Below are positions 11,485 to 22,005 of a stretch of 64,000 nt of DNA, one piece after another; position 1 is the first letter of the stretch, and each line of letters opens with the position of its first letter. Origin of the DNA: Oreohelix idahoensis (Eukaryota > Mollusca > Gastropoda > Stylommatophora > Oreohelicidae); NCBI GenBank assembly GCA_024509875.1, contig JAMPIV010000292.1, positions 1 to 64,000 on the forward strand, in the 5' to 3' direction. The translations under genes were made by a program, and so were the position numbers. The notes under the pieces are model-generated. The model was not told the origin of the DNA. It searched no databases and worked only from the letters and a program-made list of their open reading frames with translations.

Positions 11485-13373
11485 GAGCTAAAAACACAAC
11501 AGGACAAATGGAAAAATATAGAGAATATGTGACACTCAGAACAGAAGCTAAGAACAAAGTGCTAGCAGCACAAATGAAGTCCTGGGAAGAATTTGGAGAA
11601 AAGCTAGAAAAAGATGCACAAGAAAACCAGAAATTGTTCTATAAGACCCTAAAGAACATGAGGAAGGAACAACAATGCCCTCTCAAATTTATAAAGGACA
11701 AGCAAGACAAATTGCTTACTGCCCCGAAGGAAGTAATGGAAAGATGGAAAGAATATTTCTCAGAACTCCTGGATGATGAGCATGGTGAAGCACCAGAAAT
11801 GATAACCACTAGCACAGAAGAGAAAACCAACGATGGTGAAGATGACATATAAAGATGGAAGAACAGAAGGCAGCACTGGAGAAAATCAAGATAGGCAAAG
11901 CAGTACTGCATGATGGTGTAACACCAGAAATGGTTAAGTACATGGACCTATTACTCTTAAGGGTTCTACAGGCAGCGTGGTACAACAAGACCATACCAAA
12001 GGATTGGGAGATTGCCATCATTACACCAATTTTCAAAAAGGGCGACAATCGACAGTGTGAAAACCATAGAGGCATATCTCTTCTCAGTGTCCCTGGTAAA
12101 ATCTACTCTAGAATCCTAGAGCAGAGACCCTGACGCCTAGCTGAGCCACAATTGGATGAGGTCCAGTGTGGATTCCGAGCGAACCGAAGTACTCAAGACC
12201 TAATCTTCACACTCAGACAGCTGAGTGAAAAGGCCCTTGAGTATAAGAGTGAGATCCATCTTTGTTTCATAGATCTGGAAAAGGCGTTTGACAGGGTCCC
12301 CTGGAGCAAACTTTGGGACTGTTTGGCAAGGAAGAATATTCCAGCACCTCTGATTCATGCTATACAGAGCTTCTACAAGTCTTGCAGAAATTATGTGAGG
12401 ACAGCAAACCATAAGTCAGAAGAGTTCAGGACCACCACTGGTGTAAGACAAGGTGATATCCTGTCACCTTACCTTTTCATACTCCTCATGGACGATATCA
12501 TCAAGGCATGTAAGGAGAGAACAAGAAAGTATTCAGTGGGGTACTGGAAGAGGAGACAGGTTTATATTTCGGAGCTGGCATTTGCTGATGATGTTGCCCT
12601 GATTGCTAAATCAGAGGCACATCTCCAATCCAACCTGCAAGTCTGGAAGGAAGAGCTGGAGAAGAAATGGATGGTCATAAGCAGCTCTAAAACAAAATCC
12701 ATGGTGATATCACGAGAAGAAAGAAGACATCAGATTAAGCTGGGAGAACAGGTCCTGGAGCAGGTCGACCACTTTAAATATCTCGGTGCTATTATAGACC
12801 GAAAGGGAGGCATCAAAGAAGAGTTGGCCACTCGAAAGGCAGCAGCTAGGAGACTTTTTCAGGCCATCAATCAAGAATTCCTCAGCAAGAGAGAGGTCGG
12901 TAAGAAAAGGAAGATGGCTGTCTACTGCTCCACCTATGTCCCAGTCTTGACATATGACATATGGATGCGAGTCATGGGGAATGACTACAACCCACAAAAG
13001 CCAGATCCATACCTCAGAAATGAGGTATCTGAGGAAGGTTGTTGAAGTAACAAGAAGAGACATGGTACGCAACCAGACGATACGTCGAGGCCTTAAATCC
13101 CACCCCCTGCAGACCCAAGTAGAACAGTCCCAATTAAGATGGTTTGGCCATGTCTGCAGAATGGGAGAAGATCGGCTACCATGACAAGCATGGGAAACAA
13201 AGAGCCAAGGATCCAGACCCCCAGGACGACCCAGAGTCCGCTGGGAGGACTACATTAGACAATCTTTGAAGGACCGAGGACTAGAATGGAACCAGGCCAG
13301 GAGGAAGACAGCCGATAGGATAGTTTGGCGCTCTTTCTTCCAAACCTCTACACCTCACGGTAGAAGGGGAACG
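11421..13373 (+). pseudogene. LINE reverse transcriptase domain, broken
   Basis: After a K/E-rich linker (11421-11850) the RT follows. It shows a fingers segment with ITPIFKKGDN and RGISLLSV, an in-frame TGA at 12131, then CGFRANRST, a catalytic FIDLEKAFDRVPW, GVRQGDILSPYLF and AFADDVALI (the active-site Asp pair, near 12582). Past the RT are YLGAIIDRKG, LRWFGHVCRMG and the terminal PHGRRGTTK. Frame changes occur near 11850 and 12960, and a stop follows RLP near 13180. The motifs are preserved, so decay is mild. Confidence 0.88.
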
Positions 13374-13396
13374 ACTAAGTAAGTAAGTAAGTAAGA

Positions 13397-14345
13397 AGCG
13401 CAATACAATCAGACAGATCGCCAATCCACTGATACGCAAGCAAGGACTAAAACAACACAAAAAAAAAGACACAACCACGGGACAGTAAAAGGTGGGAACA
13501 GAGCAATCTAACACAGGGAACTGGAAGACGATGGTGTAGATCATGCAAAGATGACACACATTTCACATCAGACTGTAAGAGACCAATAAGTGTCTCTTAT
13601 AACGTTGCATGCCTGCTAACGAGGTCGACAGGGAATCGAGACTTCTCGACATACCAACAAAACCCCAGTCATCCCCCAATCCGAGAGTACGTAACCGTTG
13701 GTAATCAGACTGTATATTGTTTGTGTGACTCGGGTCTGGAATACGAAGCTCAAGTCTCGCCATCTTTGGTGAAGGCCCACTGGTGCACTTGTGAAAGGGT
13801 ATAAATACAGGGGCCTCGGAAGAATATAGAGCCTATGATTTTTCCAGTTGCGGAAGTTGAAGTGTCAATTGGGTTTGTTCGAGGAACAATCAAAGCCACT
13901 GTTAGATGATTTAGTGTACCCTCTGATCCTAGGGAGAAAATATGTCTTCTTTTGGGATCCCTCACATGACCCCAGGTCGACACAAGAGAGAGTACTCAGT
14001 ATGCATCCAAGCTGCCCCTGAGCTCTCAACTCTAATTATCCCGAACATATTGGAGCTTAAGAAGGCACAAAGGCATGATAAAACCCAAAAGCTTTGTTTT
14101 GCAATGTATGCAACTACTCCATTACACCAAAGGTAGCATATTATAGGGAGAATGGATTAGTTTACAGACGGATCGGGTACAAGAGACAGTTAGATGTCCT
14201 ACATCCATGTCGAGTCGAGAATGCAGCGCGATATTCGACAACACGTGAAAGATTGTTCTGTTTCAGAATAGTGAAAACCATAATTTATCTACAAGGAAGG
14301 TGATGGAGCAGAGCACACAACTCCCAACGTTGAAGAGCTCAGAAA
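13397..14345 (+). pseudogene. Ty3/Gypsy gag knuckle, protease and integrase-start remnant
   Basis: This continues the Gypsy element split by the LINE. It encodes a canonical CX2CX4HX4C knuckle (CRSCKDDTHFTSDC, near 13535-13578). A retroviral-type aspartic protease follows with CLCDSG near 13722 and the flap-end signature LILGRKYVF near 13925. Near 14060-14200 it then shows an integrase lead-in (ELKKAQRHDKT, then NGLVYRRIG). RT and RNase H, which should lie between protease and integrase, are missing, so an internal deletion of roughly 2 kb is implied. Several stops are present. Confidence 0.7.
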
Positions 14346-15105
14346 ACTACTCGCCACTTATTCTTAGCATAGCAGAAAAAAGCGCAGGCTGATAATGTCA
14401 CTGTGATGTTCCCTTATGTGTATATTTTGTGGAGCGGGTAGAAAAGTGGTCAAGCAAGATCTCTAGGGGAAACGTTACTTCATCTATCAATGGAACTGCA
14501 CACAAACCCAGGTCGAAATAATGTTAGATGAACACTGCTGACAGTTAAATAATTTATTGACAACTACATCCAATACGTACTCCATTCACGATAAACAATT
14601 CATGATCACCTAAATTTCAAAGCCCCCCCACATACGGCCATCAAAGTTCATGTATGTGGAATACACAGTAGTAACAGTATTTTCGTCACCTCTCCGTACA
14701 GTCTATCTATTCCTTACTCGTACACATCGTTAAATTACTTCCTGGCACATAATAAATATCAGGTATAAATATGAATAAACACTTTCCAACAATAATATAC
14801 ACATCCAACACAGCCATACCGGCTGGATACACTTCTCACCCGTCCACTGACTACCAAACATCACCCAACACTTCCCCCCATTCACGACCTGCATTCTTCC
14901 CACGGACTTACCTAAATCCCGCTCACAATCATAACACACACCATAAACTCAGTTCACAACATCTGTTCCCGCGACACTCTAGTTGAACACCGCAGCGTTT
15001 CAAAATAATGAAAACATTGAGGTGCACAAAAAGAGGTGTAACAGTCATCTTAGAGCCCTGCTCTGAACAGTAGTATAGAACGCAGTCCCATACTTCGGTT
15101 GGAAC
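14346..15105. other. Unassigned DNA between two integrase fragments
   Basis: No recognisable coding sequence. A C-rich block (14780-14940) gives a short threonine/histidine/proline-rich frame that I regard as compositional. It separates two similar integrase N-terminal fragments, so it may be an insertion or the junction of two Gypsy remnants. No boundary repeat was found. Confidence 0.3.
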
Positions 15106-15109
15106 ATTT

Positions 15110-15300
15110 TACAAAGAAGATGGAGTTCTCTATCGACGAACGAGGCAAGGGAAGCAACTCGCTGTGCCACTCTCCTTAAGATCTCCCATTGTGAGAGCTG
15201 GACATGTATCGCTCTCAGGGATACACTTGTCATTAAGAGTGACGATTCGTAATATAAAAGTACATCACTTTTGGCCAGGTCGAGGTGACAGAAACACCAA
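15110..15300 (+). pseudogene. Ty3/Gypsy integrase N-terminal fragment
   Basis: One frame reads KEDGVLYRRTRQGKQLAVP, then HVSLSGIHL and HHFWPGR. This matches the start of a Gypsy integrase: the lead-in hairpin, a position for the paired histidines of the zinc-binding domain, and the WPG turn. The two cysteines and the catalytic core are not found downstream. The lead-in resembles the one at about 14140, so this is a second copy or a different element, not a simple continuation. Confidence 0.55.
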
Positions 15301-15599
15301 GCACAGAACAGAAGGAGGCAGATGAGCTATAATAGCGAAGAAAACAATGAACACACTCAGCAGACTTCATGAAGCCAGAAACAAGCACAGGACCATGTCA
15401 CCACCATCGCCAAAAATCAACAACGGATAACAGACAAATGCCAAAAGAAAGCAATACCACGGCCGAAGCAGGTGTCGGGAATATAGAAGATAGAAAACAG
15501 ATCTCAAGGAAATAAAATACCGCACCATTCCAACATGAAGAGGGGACCGAAGACGCAGCAAAAGAGATGAATGCAGTCAACGACTCATAGCTTGACTGC

Positions 15600-16112
15600 T
15601 TGCGGCAGTGTCAGCAAACCAGGGCTGACAAAAACCCTACTCCACCTCCAAGTGGTGGTCCTGGAAACAGGCGGCATCACAGCAGTCTGGCCAAGAGAGT
15701 AGGGATCGAAGAGGGAAGGCAAACCCGGTCCCAAAAAATGACGCACGGAACTCGGATGTGTCGGGCCGAAAGGCACACATATCTCAGCTTCGCTGTAAAC
15801 GGCGACACAACGCAACCAACGTTCTTATCAGGACGAACGAGGAAGAAAAAGAAGAACGAGATGGGAAACACCAAAGTCCCTAATGAACAGGCACAAATAC
15901 AGAAGGATCCACCCTGCATCGAGCAGAGTCAACATTGTACCACTTTTAAGCGAAATCAGTGGCAAGCAGCAAACCAGACTAAGAGTCCGAGTCGCAAACC
16001 AAGCGCACTTTCAGGAGCGACAGGAAGGAGATACCACACAGACAAACTAAAGAAAGCCTGTTCTAAGCAGGCAAAACAAGACCACAAAATTAAAATGACT
16101 CATATGTCGTGA
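15600..16112 (+). other. Unrecognised 170-codon open frame
   Basis: The frame encodes a basic, K/Q/T/R-rich sequence without recognisable domains. It lies just beyond the integrase fragment, so it may be the decayed end of that Gypsy element. The residue mix follows the local A/C-rich composition and the opposite strand is also partly open, so I do not claim a gene. Confidence 0.25.
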
Positions 16113-16344
16113 GAAAAAGTTACCCCCACAGCATTTCCTCACGACACTGTGATTGGGAATCGTGGGCAGAAGAGATATAATAAATATGAAAAGGCGCCAA
16201 TAGGAAGTCGATACTTGTCCTGAATGAGACTGAAAAGACTGATGGCAACATTGCAGTCTGGTCCAAAATAATTACAGCCACCCCACCAGATCAAGCTGAA
16301 TTCTACAAAGAAAGCAAGACGCTAGTCGTACGATACACTTATAT

Positions 16345-16650
16345 ATACAACGATATCATTATCATCCTCGTTCAGCTCTCCACGGAGGCTCGGGCTACCT
16401 CTGCTATTGGTTCCTTGTTAAGAAACCCGCTCGAATCAGTCCCCAGCTCTTACAGTGGTGGTTTGTGTAGCAAGTTATTTGATATAACGAGGTTGCCAGT
16501 CCCATACACAACTGTACATCAATAAGCAATATATACGTATAAAATGTAAGTATGAAATAAGAGAATGTACTCACCCCAATATGAATAGGTTAAATTGTCC
16601 AGACTATGCTGCACGGGATGGCAGATAGAATGTCTTGCAGCTGTTTAAGA
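16345..16650. repeat. Dispersed repeat, copy 2 of a diverged pair
   Basis: Partner of 2341-2650. The shared blocks come in the same order and with similar spacing, including the GGCTCGGGCTACC block, GTGGTGGTT, GAGGTTGCCAG and a late CTCACCCCAATA block. Confidence 0.5.
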
Positions 16651-17791
16651 TGCAGTCTTTCCACCTGCTGGCTAATAATAATTGCTATGTTACAACTATT
16701 ATCTTTTATCTTAGGGGCAGATTTCAAGGGGACGGAATTATCAGAGTTCTAAGCGAATTTTACAGATAAACGTCTACGTTTTACTACAATCATTCCCTAG
16801 CAAATATGTATGCCCTCTCCTGGTCTGGTCTCCTTGATGAAGATGTAAAATGAAGTGGGGAAACATTCAAAACCTGCAGGTTTAAAGTTATAATATTCGT
16901 CCAAGCAAAAACGAAAACTCACTTTTATTTAGCTGAAACCAATCGTGATTCAGGCTAGTTCATTTTCAATCAAACACCCATCGTAAGGTACGACGTCTTA
17001 TTTTAGTACAATGACCCACTATCACTCATCGAGATAATTGACATGACCATTGGAACTAAGTGTTATTGGCATCATTGGAATCCATTATGTCATATTGCCT
17101 ATCCTTAATACTTCAAGATTGTAAAGAAACCTTCGCCAGAAATTATTTCATGATATGTTCGGTGTCCAGATTGTTACAATCAAGTTAATTTTGGAAGTTG
17201 CATTTTTCTTCAAGTTATTCTCATTTCGCGTTTGCTGGCTGGTTTGTAGCAGATTACTCGCTTATCTATCAATAGACTCTCTGTCTAAACAATAAGGACG
17301 GCGACAAACAGCAAACCAAATTTTGATTTAATCGCTAATCACTGACTGTCCACAGCAGCAGATAACATGTCAGGTGCGGTCAAGCCTAGAACATATGGGT
17401 TGACGAGGTGTGTCCTTCCGAGGATCAGAATATATCGATAGATGAAGGCAAAAAAAAGATAATGACCGGTGAATAATAGCAGTGTTTCAAAAGGATGGGT
17501 TTCGCAATTTATCTGTCATGGATGGATTGAAGCAACGGTGGTCACGGAAAATGAACCTATAAAATAAGACTGTCGTCACTGAAGCCTGCACCAAAACACG
17601 TGAATGTGCTCTGGCAGCTGTAGTTTATGAAGCTGTTTGTTTTACATGATGATGTAATGACCGCTGTTTGGTGAAATCGACGGTTCTTAATCACCACTAC
17701 AAAGTGTTTGCTACAGTTTTTCGAGACTTCTGCTGTGATTTTTTGGAAATGCTATAATATTCTTGCTCAAGTACTCTATTGTAATCTGTAG
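16651..17791. other. Unassigned DNA
   Basis: No open frame, RNA gene or repeat that I can support. It ends at the CCTAC target duplication of the LTR element. Confidence 0.4.
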
Positions 17792-17796
17792 CCTAC

Positions 17797-19210
17797 TGTT
17801 GCGCTAAACGTGTCGCAACTTATTCTGACTATATATTCTGACTACGTATTATGACCATGCATTCTGACTATATATTTAATTTTTTAATGCATGGGAAGTA
17901 ACTCATGGAATCGTAGTCACTTTTATTTCTACAGTTGTCTAATCTTGATAGCATCGTCAAGAAGTTGTCTTATCTGGATAGCGACGGTTGTTGATAGTTT
18001 CTGTGTGAGCGATTTTAAGTCATAACCATTTATGGAAGCGCTCAGGGCTTCTTTTCCTAGAAACAGTTGACAAGTCGCTATGCCATTCCCTTTTAAGGTT
18101 CGAAATCTTCAGACGAACATCGTAGAACATTCTTCGTTCCGTATATTAGCTGAGCTGTATTCGATTCGCGTGTTCTGCGCATGTCCTAGTTTGTGTCATT
18201 GTTTGAATGATTTCCGCCCAGGTCACTCTTGGCAGAATTGCTGGTGAAGCGAGACGTAGCTTCGTGCTGGCGTCTTCGCTTATATTATTCAGGAAAGAGT
18301 CCTCTTCATTTGTTGTTCTTTTTTTGAGATGATATATCTCTATTGTGATTCTAAGTGTCGGGAGGCCAGTGAGTTATGTGATTTAATTCCTGATGAAAAG
18401 GTAATTGAATTTTTCTGAGTAACTTTATCGCCATCTTGTGATGTTGACATTTTTGCCTAGCCTGCTTTATTGAAGAGTCTATGATATGACAAGTTTGCTC
18501 AGCTCACGATCCACTTATATTGTCACGCATCGATTGATGCCTGTCCTAAGGACCCTTTGCTTCCTGAACTTTATTGATGGATCTAGGTTTGATACCTTTG
18601 TTGTTTAAGGAACATAGAGGACGATAATATGACGCTCAGAAGACATGCCTGTCTTGCTGAGGTCGAATATAGGAGACTAGATTTAATCTCCCATTTGATA
18701 TCTACTAACTATGATGGAAAGGGAAAGCTTACCACCTGACTACATGCACAGCTGTTTATGATATCCATAGAAGGCATATATCTACTATTATTATTGATGC
18801 GGTCTGCTGTTCCTGCTGTATTGACTACGTCGATGATGTAATGACTATTGTTCTATACCAGTGATGTTACTGCATAATTATCCTCATGTATCTCGTCGTT
18901 GTGACGTATATTATATGTTACCAACAACATCACTTGCTGTTCAACGATTTATTGACTTTATACGTTTATGAATTGATGTGACGTCCCTATCTGATACCTG
19001 ACTTCATAAACACGTCACACATAAACCAGACCACGACACCATAAGATCTTGCCTCATCATCCTTGGTGTCTGAGGGCGATAACCCTCCATGTTGAGTGGG
19101 GCTACTACCAAGACACATCAACACTTTATAGCTCCACATCAACATATCCAGTAGAGTACTGCTACACATCCTAAATACCACTCTCATACCTGGGTAAACA
19201 GTACGCTACA
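17797..19210 (+). repeat. 5' LTR of the non-autonomous element
   Basis: A 1414-bp LTR, TGTTGCGCTAAAC to GTACGCTACA, the same length as the 3' copy. The minus-strand open frame at 18987-19187 recurs identically placed in the other LTR and has no independent support. Confidence 0.92.
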
Positions 19211-19213
19211 TAT

Positions 19214-19227
19214 TGGTGGCCAGAAAC
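19214..19227 (+). promoter_or_regulatory. Candidate primer-binding site
   Basis: TGGTGGCCAGAAAC starts three bases after the 5' LTR. TGG is the complement of a tRNA CCA end, and the spacing is right for a tRNA primer. I cannot say which tRNA without a comparison. Confidence 0.55.
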
Positions 19228-19362
19228 AAAAGATACCTCACCTCATCACGTTTTGAGACATAAACTGGTTCGGCCTGGTACTAGTAGACTCGGGGTCCCT
19301 TACCCGCTTCATTCAGCACTCTACAACAGTCTACAGACAACATCTACAAGACAACAACAGAA

Positions 19363-20000
19363 GTGCAGAATTTCGAAATTACTCGGCGTTGGCCAGGAAC
19401 TTTTATGGAATTTTCAACAGTTGCTGTTCCAAGTCAAGAAAGTGACATTTCCCAGTTTTGTTACATACGGGAGAATCCATTTGTTGCTGTTCTTGTTTGG
19501 AGAAGGCCAAGTTCCACCGCTGACGAGTTCTACACTACCTGTACACTGCCTGTACCGTTTTGGAAGCTCAAGTCAACCATCGTCGTAGCTGTTTTGATGC
19601 AAGTACAGATGGCAATCAACGTTGGATCTTTGATCTCAGAATGCTGATTACATCCTGTTTGCTGTAATGACGATTGGAGTACCAGAAGTTAAGTGGCCTG
19701 TTTGTTTGTGAACTGTGCCCTTATGACTCTTCTCTTAGTCAGAAGAAACAGTTAGATGATGAAGTAATCTCATTAAAACAGTTGTTGAATAACCAGATGG
19801 AGCAGGTGAACTCTTCACGCTTGATTTAAAACTACTGTGGAAGATTATAGAAACATTAGCTCTTCCTCATGAGAATAAGTTAAGACATTTTCAACTGGAA
19901 AAGGAGAAAAAAGAGTTGGAAGATGAGATGAACTCAATTAAAGACAAATATCTATGTAAGGAACAGGCTCTTATTAGAGAGCTAGAAAAGTCAAAATAAA
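19363..20000 (+). pseudogene. Upstream coding part of the coiled-coil protein, frame-broken
   Basis: Frame 19363-19647 reads like genuine protein (for example RWPGTFMEFSTVAVPSQESD and FWKLKSTIVVAVLM). After a stop, other frames carry a CELC pair (near 19707) followed by QKKQLDDEVISLKQLL (19740-19790). A heptad-rich stretch, EKEKKELEDEMNSIKDKY, follows (near 19900-19955). The break just before the main ORF sits in an A-run at 19993-19996. I infer that the ancestral protein was longer than the surviving 409 codons and began with a globular N-terminal part. Confidence 0.5.
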
Positions 20001-20031
20001 CAATGAGAAGTGGAAGTCAAATTATATAGAT

Positions 20032-21261
20032 TTGGAGTTTGAGATTAAAAAACAGAAAATAGAAATTGAGGATCAGAAACTTGGAGCTAAAGAGAAAAAA
20101 TTGCAGATGCACATGCAAACTGAAGAAAATATGAACTTGCATGAGGAGAAGATGTCGTCTATGGAACTGAAAGAAACAAAGGTAGTGAATAAGAAGGATA
20201 TAGTTGTTCCTGAAAAGATTGATGAATTTATGACTAGCCAGCATAGTGCTATTGAAGCACTTAAACTTGAATTGATTCAGGAAAGAGCTACAGTTTTAGA
20301 AACTACATCTCAAAATGAACAATTGAAAATAGATCTTAGAGATAGGATCACTAGAGAAAAGACTCTTACTTCCCAGCTACATGACATAAGGTTGGATTAT
20401 AACAAGAAGGTTAAAACCAACGAGAGAGTATACAAAGCTGTTGCTAGAGAGAAAGCTATCTCAGAGGTAGAAATTGCAAAACTTCAAAAAAGAGTTAATG
20501 GATTATTAGATGTTGTCTTGAACAACAGGATGTTATCCGCTAATAAGGAGAATGGATTTAAACATAAACCTGATGTTCAACAGGTTGCTAATGCAAAGAG
20601 TCAGCCACATGCACTCAATGCTCGTAGTAACACTAGGCAATATGTGAGTAAATTGTTTCGTGGTAAATATGGTTTCCCACGTGCTAACGATACTGCCTCT
20701 AATGGGAGTTGGCGGCAGGCCAAAGGTAAATCAAGTTTAGATCACGGTGAGGACTTTGATAAGTGTCATGATAAGATCCCTCAGGGAAACCGTGAATCAA
20801 ATTTTCAGATTCCTTATAAGTTGGTAAAAGAAAAAAAAACTGTTAGTGCCCATCGTACTCAGCTCAGACAGTACGATGTACCTACTGAGCACAGTGACAC
20901 AGGAAAAAATAACAACAATTTTGCTAGGAAAGATAAGCGTGATTATGAACAGCGCCAAGGGCGTTCATCACGTGGTAATCTTCCTTTTTCACGTAATGGT
21001 TCTTCTTCAAAGAACTGGAGGCAATTTGATGGTGCTCAACCTTTTGGTCCCAGTAACTATAGGAACTTTAATAGAGGTTGCCAACCTTATAATAGTTTTT
21101 CTTGGAAACAACAAAATCCACGTAATAGGAATTTTGATTATAAGGTAAATAACAATCACAATTATGGTAACTGGAGTTCAAAAAAGAGCAATGGGCTCAA
21201 CAGAGATAAGAATTTTGATAGATCTCGTTGTGATGGTACACCCCACATGATTCCTAACTAA
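20032..21261 (+). CDS. Coiled-coil, basic N/R/G-rich gag-like protein
   Basis: This is the largest ORF in the LTR element. It is open from 19978, the first ATG is at 20107, and the true start is uncertain because the coiled coil continues upstream in another frame. Residues 1-165 are E/K/L-rich with heptad-like spacing (EIEDQKLGAKEKKLQ, IAKLQKRVNGLLD), predicting a multimerising coiled coil. Residues about 200-409 are basic and rich in N, R, G, S and F/Y, with repeated RN(F/Y)N- and NYGNW-like pieces, as in RNA-binding tails. There is no CCHC knuckle and no enzyme motif. A role as a structural, RNA-packaging protein acting like Gag is inference from its place and composition. No family is recognised. 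Confidence 0.6.
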   Translation: MEFEIKKQKIEIEDQKLGAKEKKLQMHMQTEENMNLHEEKMSSMELKETKVVNKKDIVVPEKIDEFMTSQHSAIEALKLELIQERATVLETTSQNEQLKIDLRDRITREKTLTSQLHDIRLDYNKKVKTNERVYKAVAREKAISEVEIAKLQKRVNGLLDVVLNNRMLSANKENGFKHKPDVQQVANAKSQPHALNARSNTRQYVSKLFRGKYGFPRANDTASNGSWRQAKGKSSLDHGEDFDKCHDKIPQGNRESNFQIPYKLVKEKKTVSAHRTQLRQYDVPTEHSDTGKNNNNFARKDKRDYEQRQGRSSRGNLPFSRNGSSSKNWRQFDGAQPFGPSNYRNFNRGCQPYNSFSWKQQNPRNRNFDYKVNNNHNYGNWSSKKSNGLNRDKNFDRSRCDGTPHMIPN

Positions 21262-22005
21262 TACTTCTGTCCTATATTCCTATATATATTACAGAGAAAT
21301 AACAAACCTATATTGCTACAATACATTAGCACATCTGTCCTCACTTTATGTGAACACATATTATCGTGCTTTGTTTTCATCTTTTCTGTTACCTTCTTTT
21401 ATAACAAAGGAAGGCTGAGTAGTTAATATAAGGGCCGAAAATTCACTCGGCCACAGTTATTATTATTAATAATGTATTGTATAGTATGAAACAAAATGGC
21501 TATTAAATAGAATTATATTGGTTGTTTTTTCTCAGCATGGTATTGTTGATCTGAGAAGCTACCTTCCTGTTGTCAAACATGGAGAGTTCCACATTGTGTA
21601 TTTACCCTTGGAACTACAGGAGATGTGTCCTAGATCTTCATGTATTGTAATTTCATTATGTAATGATATTATTAAACGTTTAGATAATATACTATTTAAT
21701 ATTCACTATCAGATGTGTACATCAATTCTAAGCGGTATTAGACTATGACACCGCTATTTGATTATGATGATATGAACTTGCATATTTATATTGGCACCTC
21801 CCCGATATGTTTTTTTTTTCGAGTCAGATTTTATCTGTTGAGAAATATTCTCACCAGACACTTCATGTGTCAATTTAGCCTCATATTAGGCAGTGCAATT
21901 AGTTATCCTCGCATAATTCGTGCGTTGTTAAACCGCTTTTGGTTTTACTCTTGGATTTAAAAAAAAAAATGTAGCACTTTTTTTTTTATCGGGAGGTCGC
22001 GGTAA
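21262..22005 (+). other. 3' internal region of the LTR element with purine tract
   Basis: A short frame (21518-21748) encodes an unrecognised leucine-rich piece that may be a further coding remnant. The A-run at 21960-21969 is followed by ATCGGGAGGTCGCGGTAA (21988-22005), directly against the 3' LTR. The GGGAGG part is the likely polypurine primer for plus-strand synthesis. Confidence 0.5.

Larger units (their letters stand above)
10346..13395 (+). mobile_element. Near full-length LINE, EEP endonuclease plus RT, RTE-like
   Basis: It has one coding unit of apurinic-type endonuclease followed by RT, then a short 3' end closing in a TAAG tandem repeat (13373-13395). A tandem-repeat tail in place of poly(A) is typical of RTE-like LINEs. 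It sits inside an old Gypsy element, with gag on the left and the zinc knuckle and protease on the right. The 5' boundary is uncertain by about 30 bases and I could not fix a target duplication. Truncated relatives lie at 2739-2901, 7517-7550 and 37594-38156. Confidence 0.9.

Noticed and set aside
18987..19187. 66-codon minus frame, repeated at 23196-23396
   Set aside because: It recurs only because both copies lie in the two LTRs. No motif and no ORF-specific conservation.
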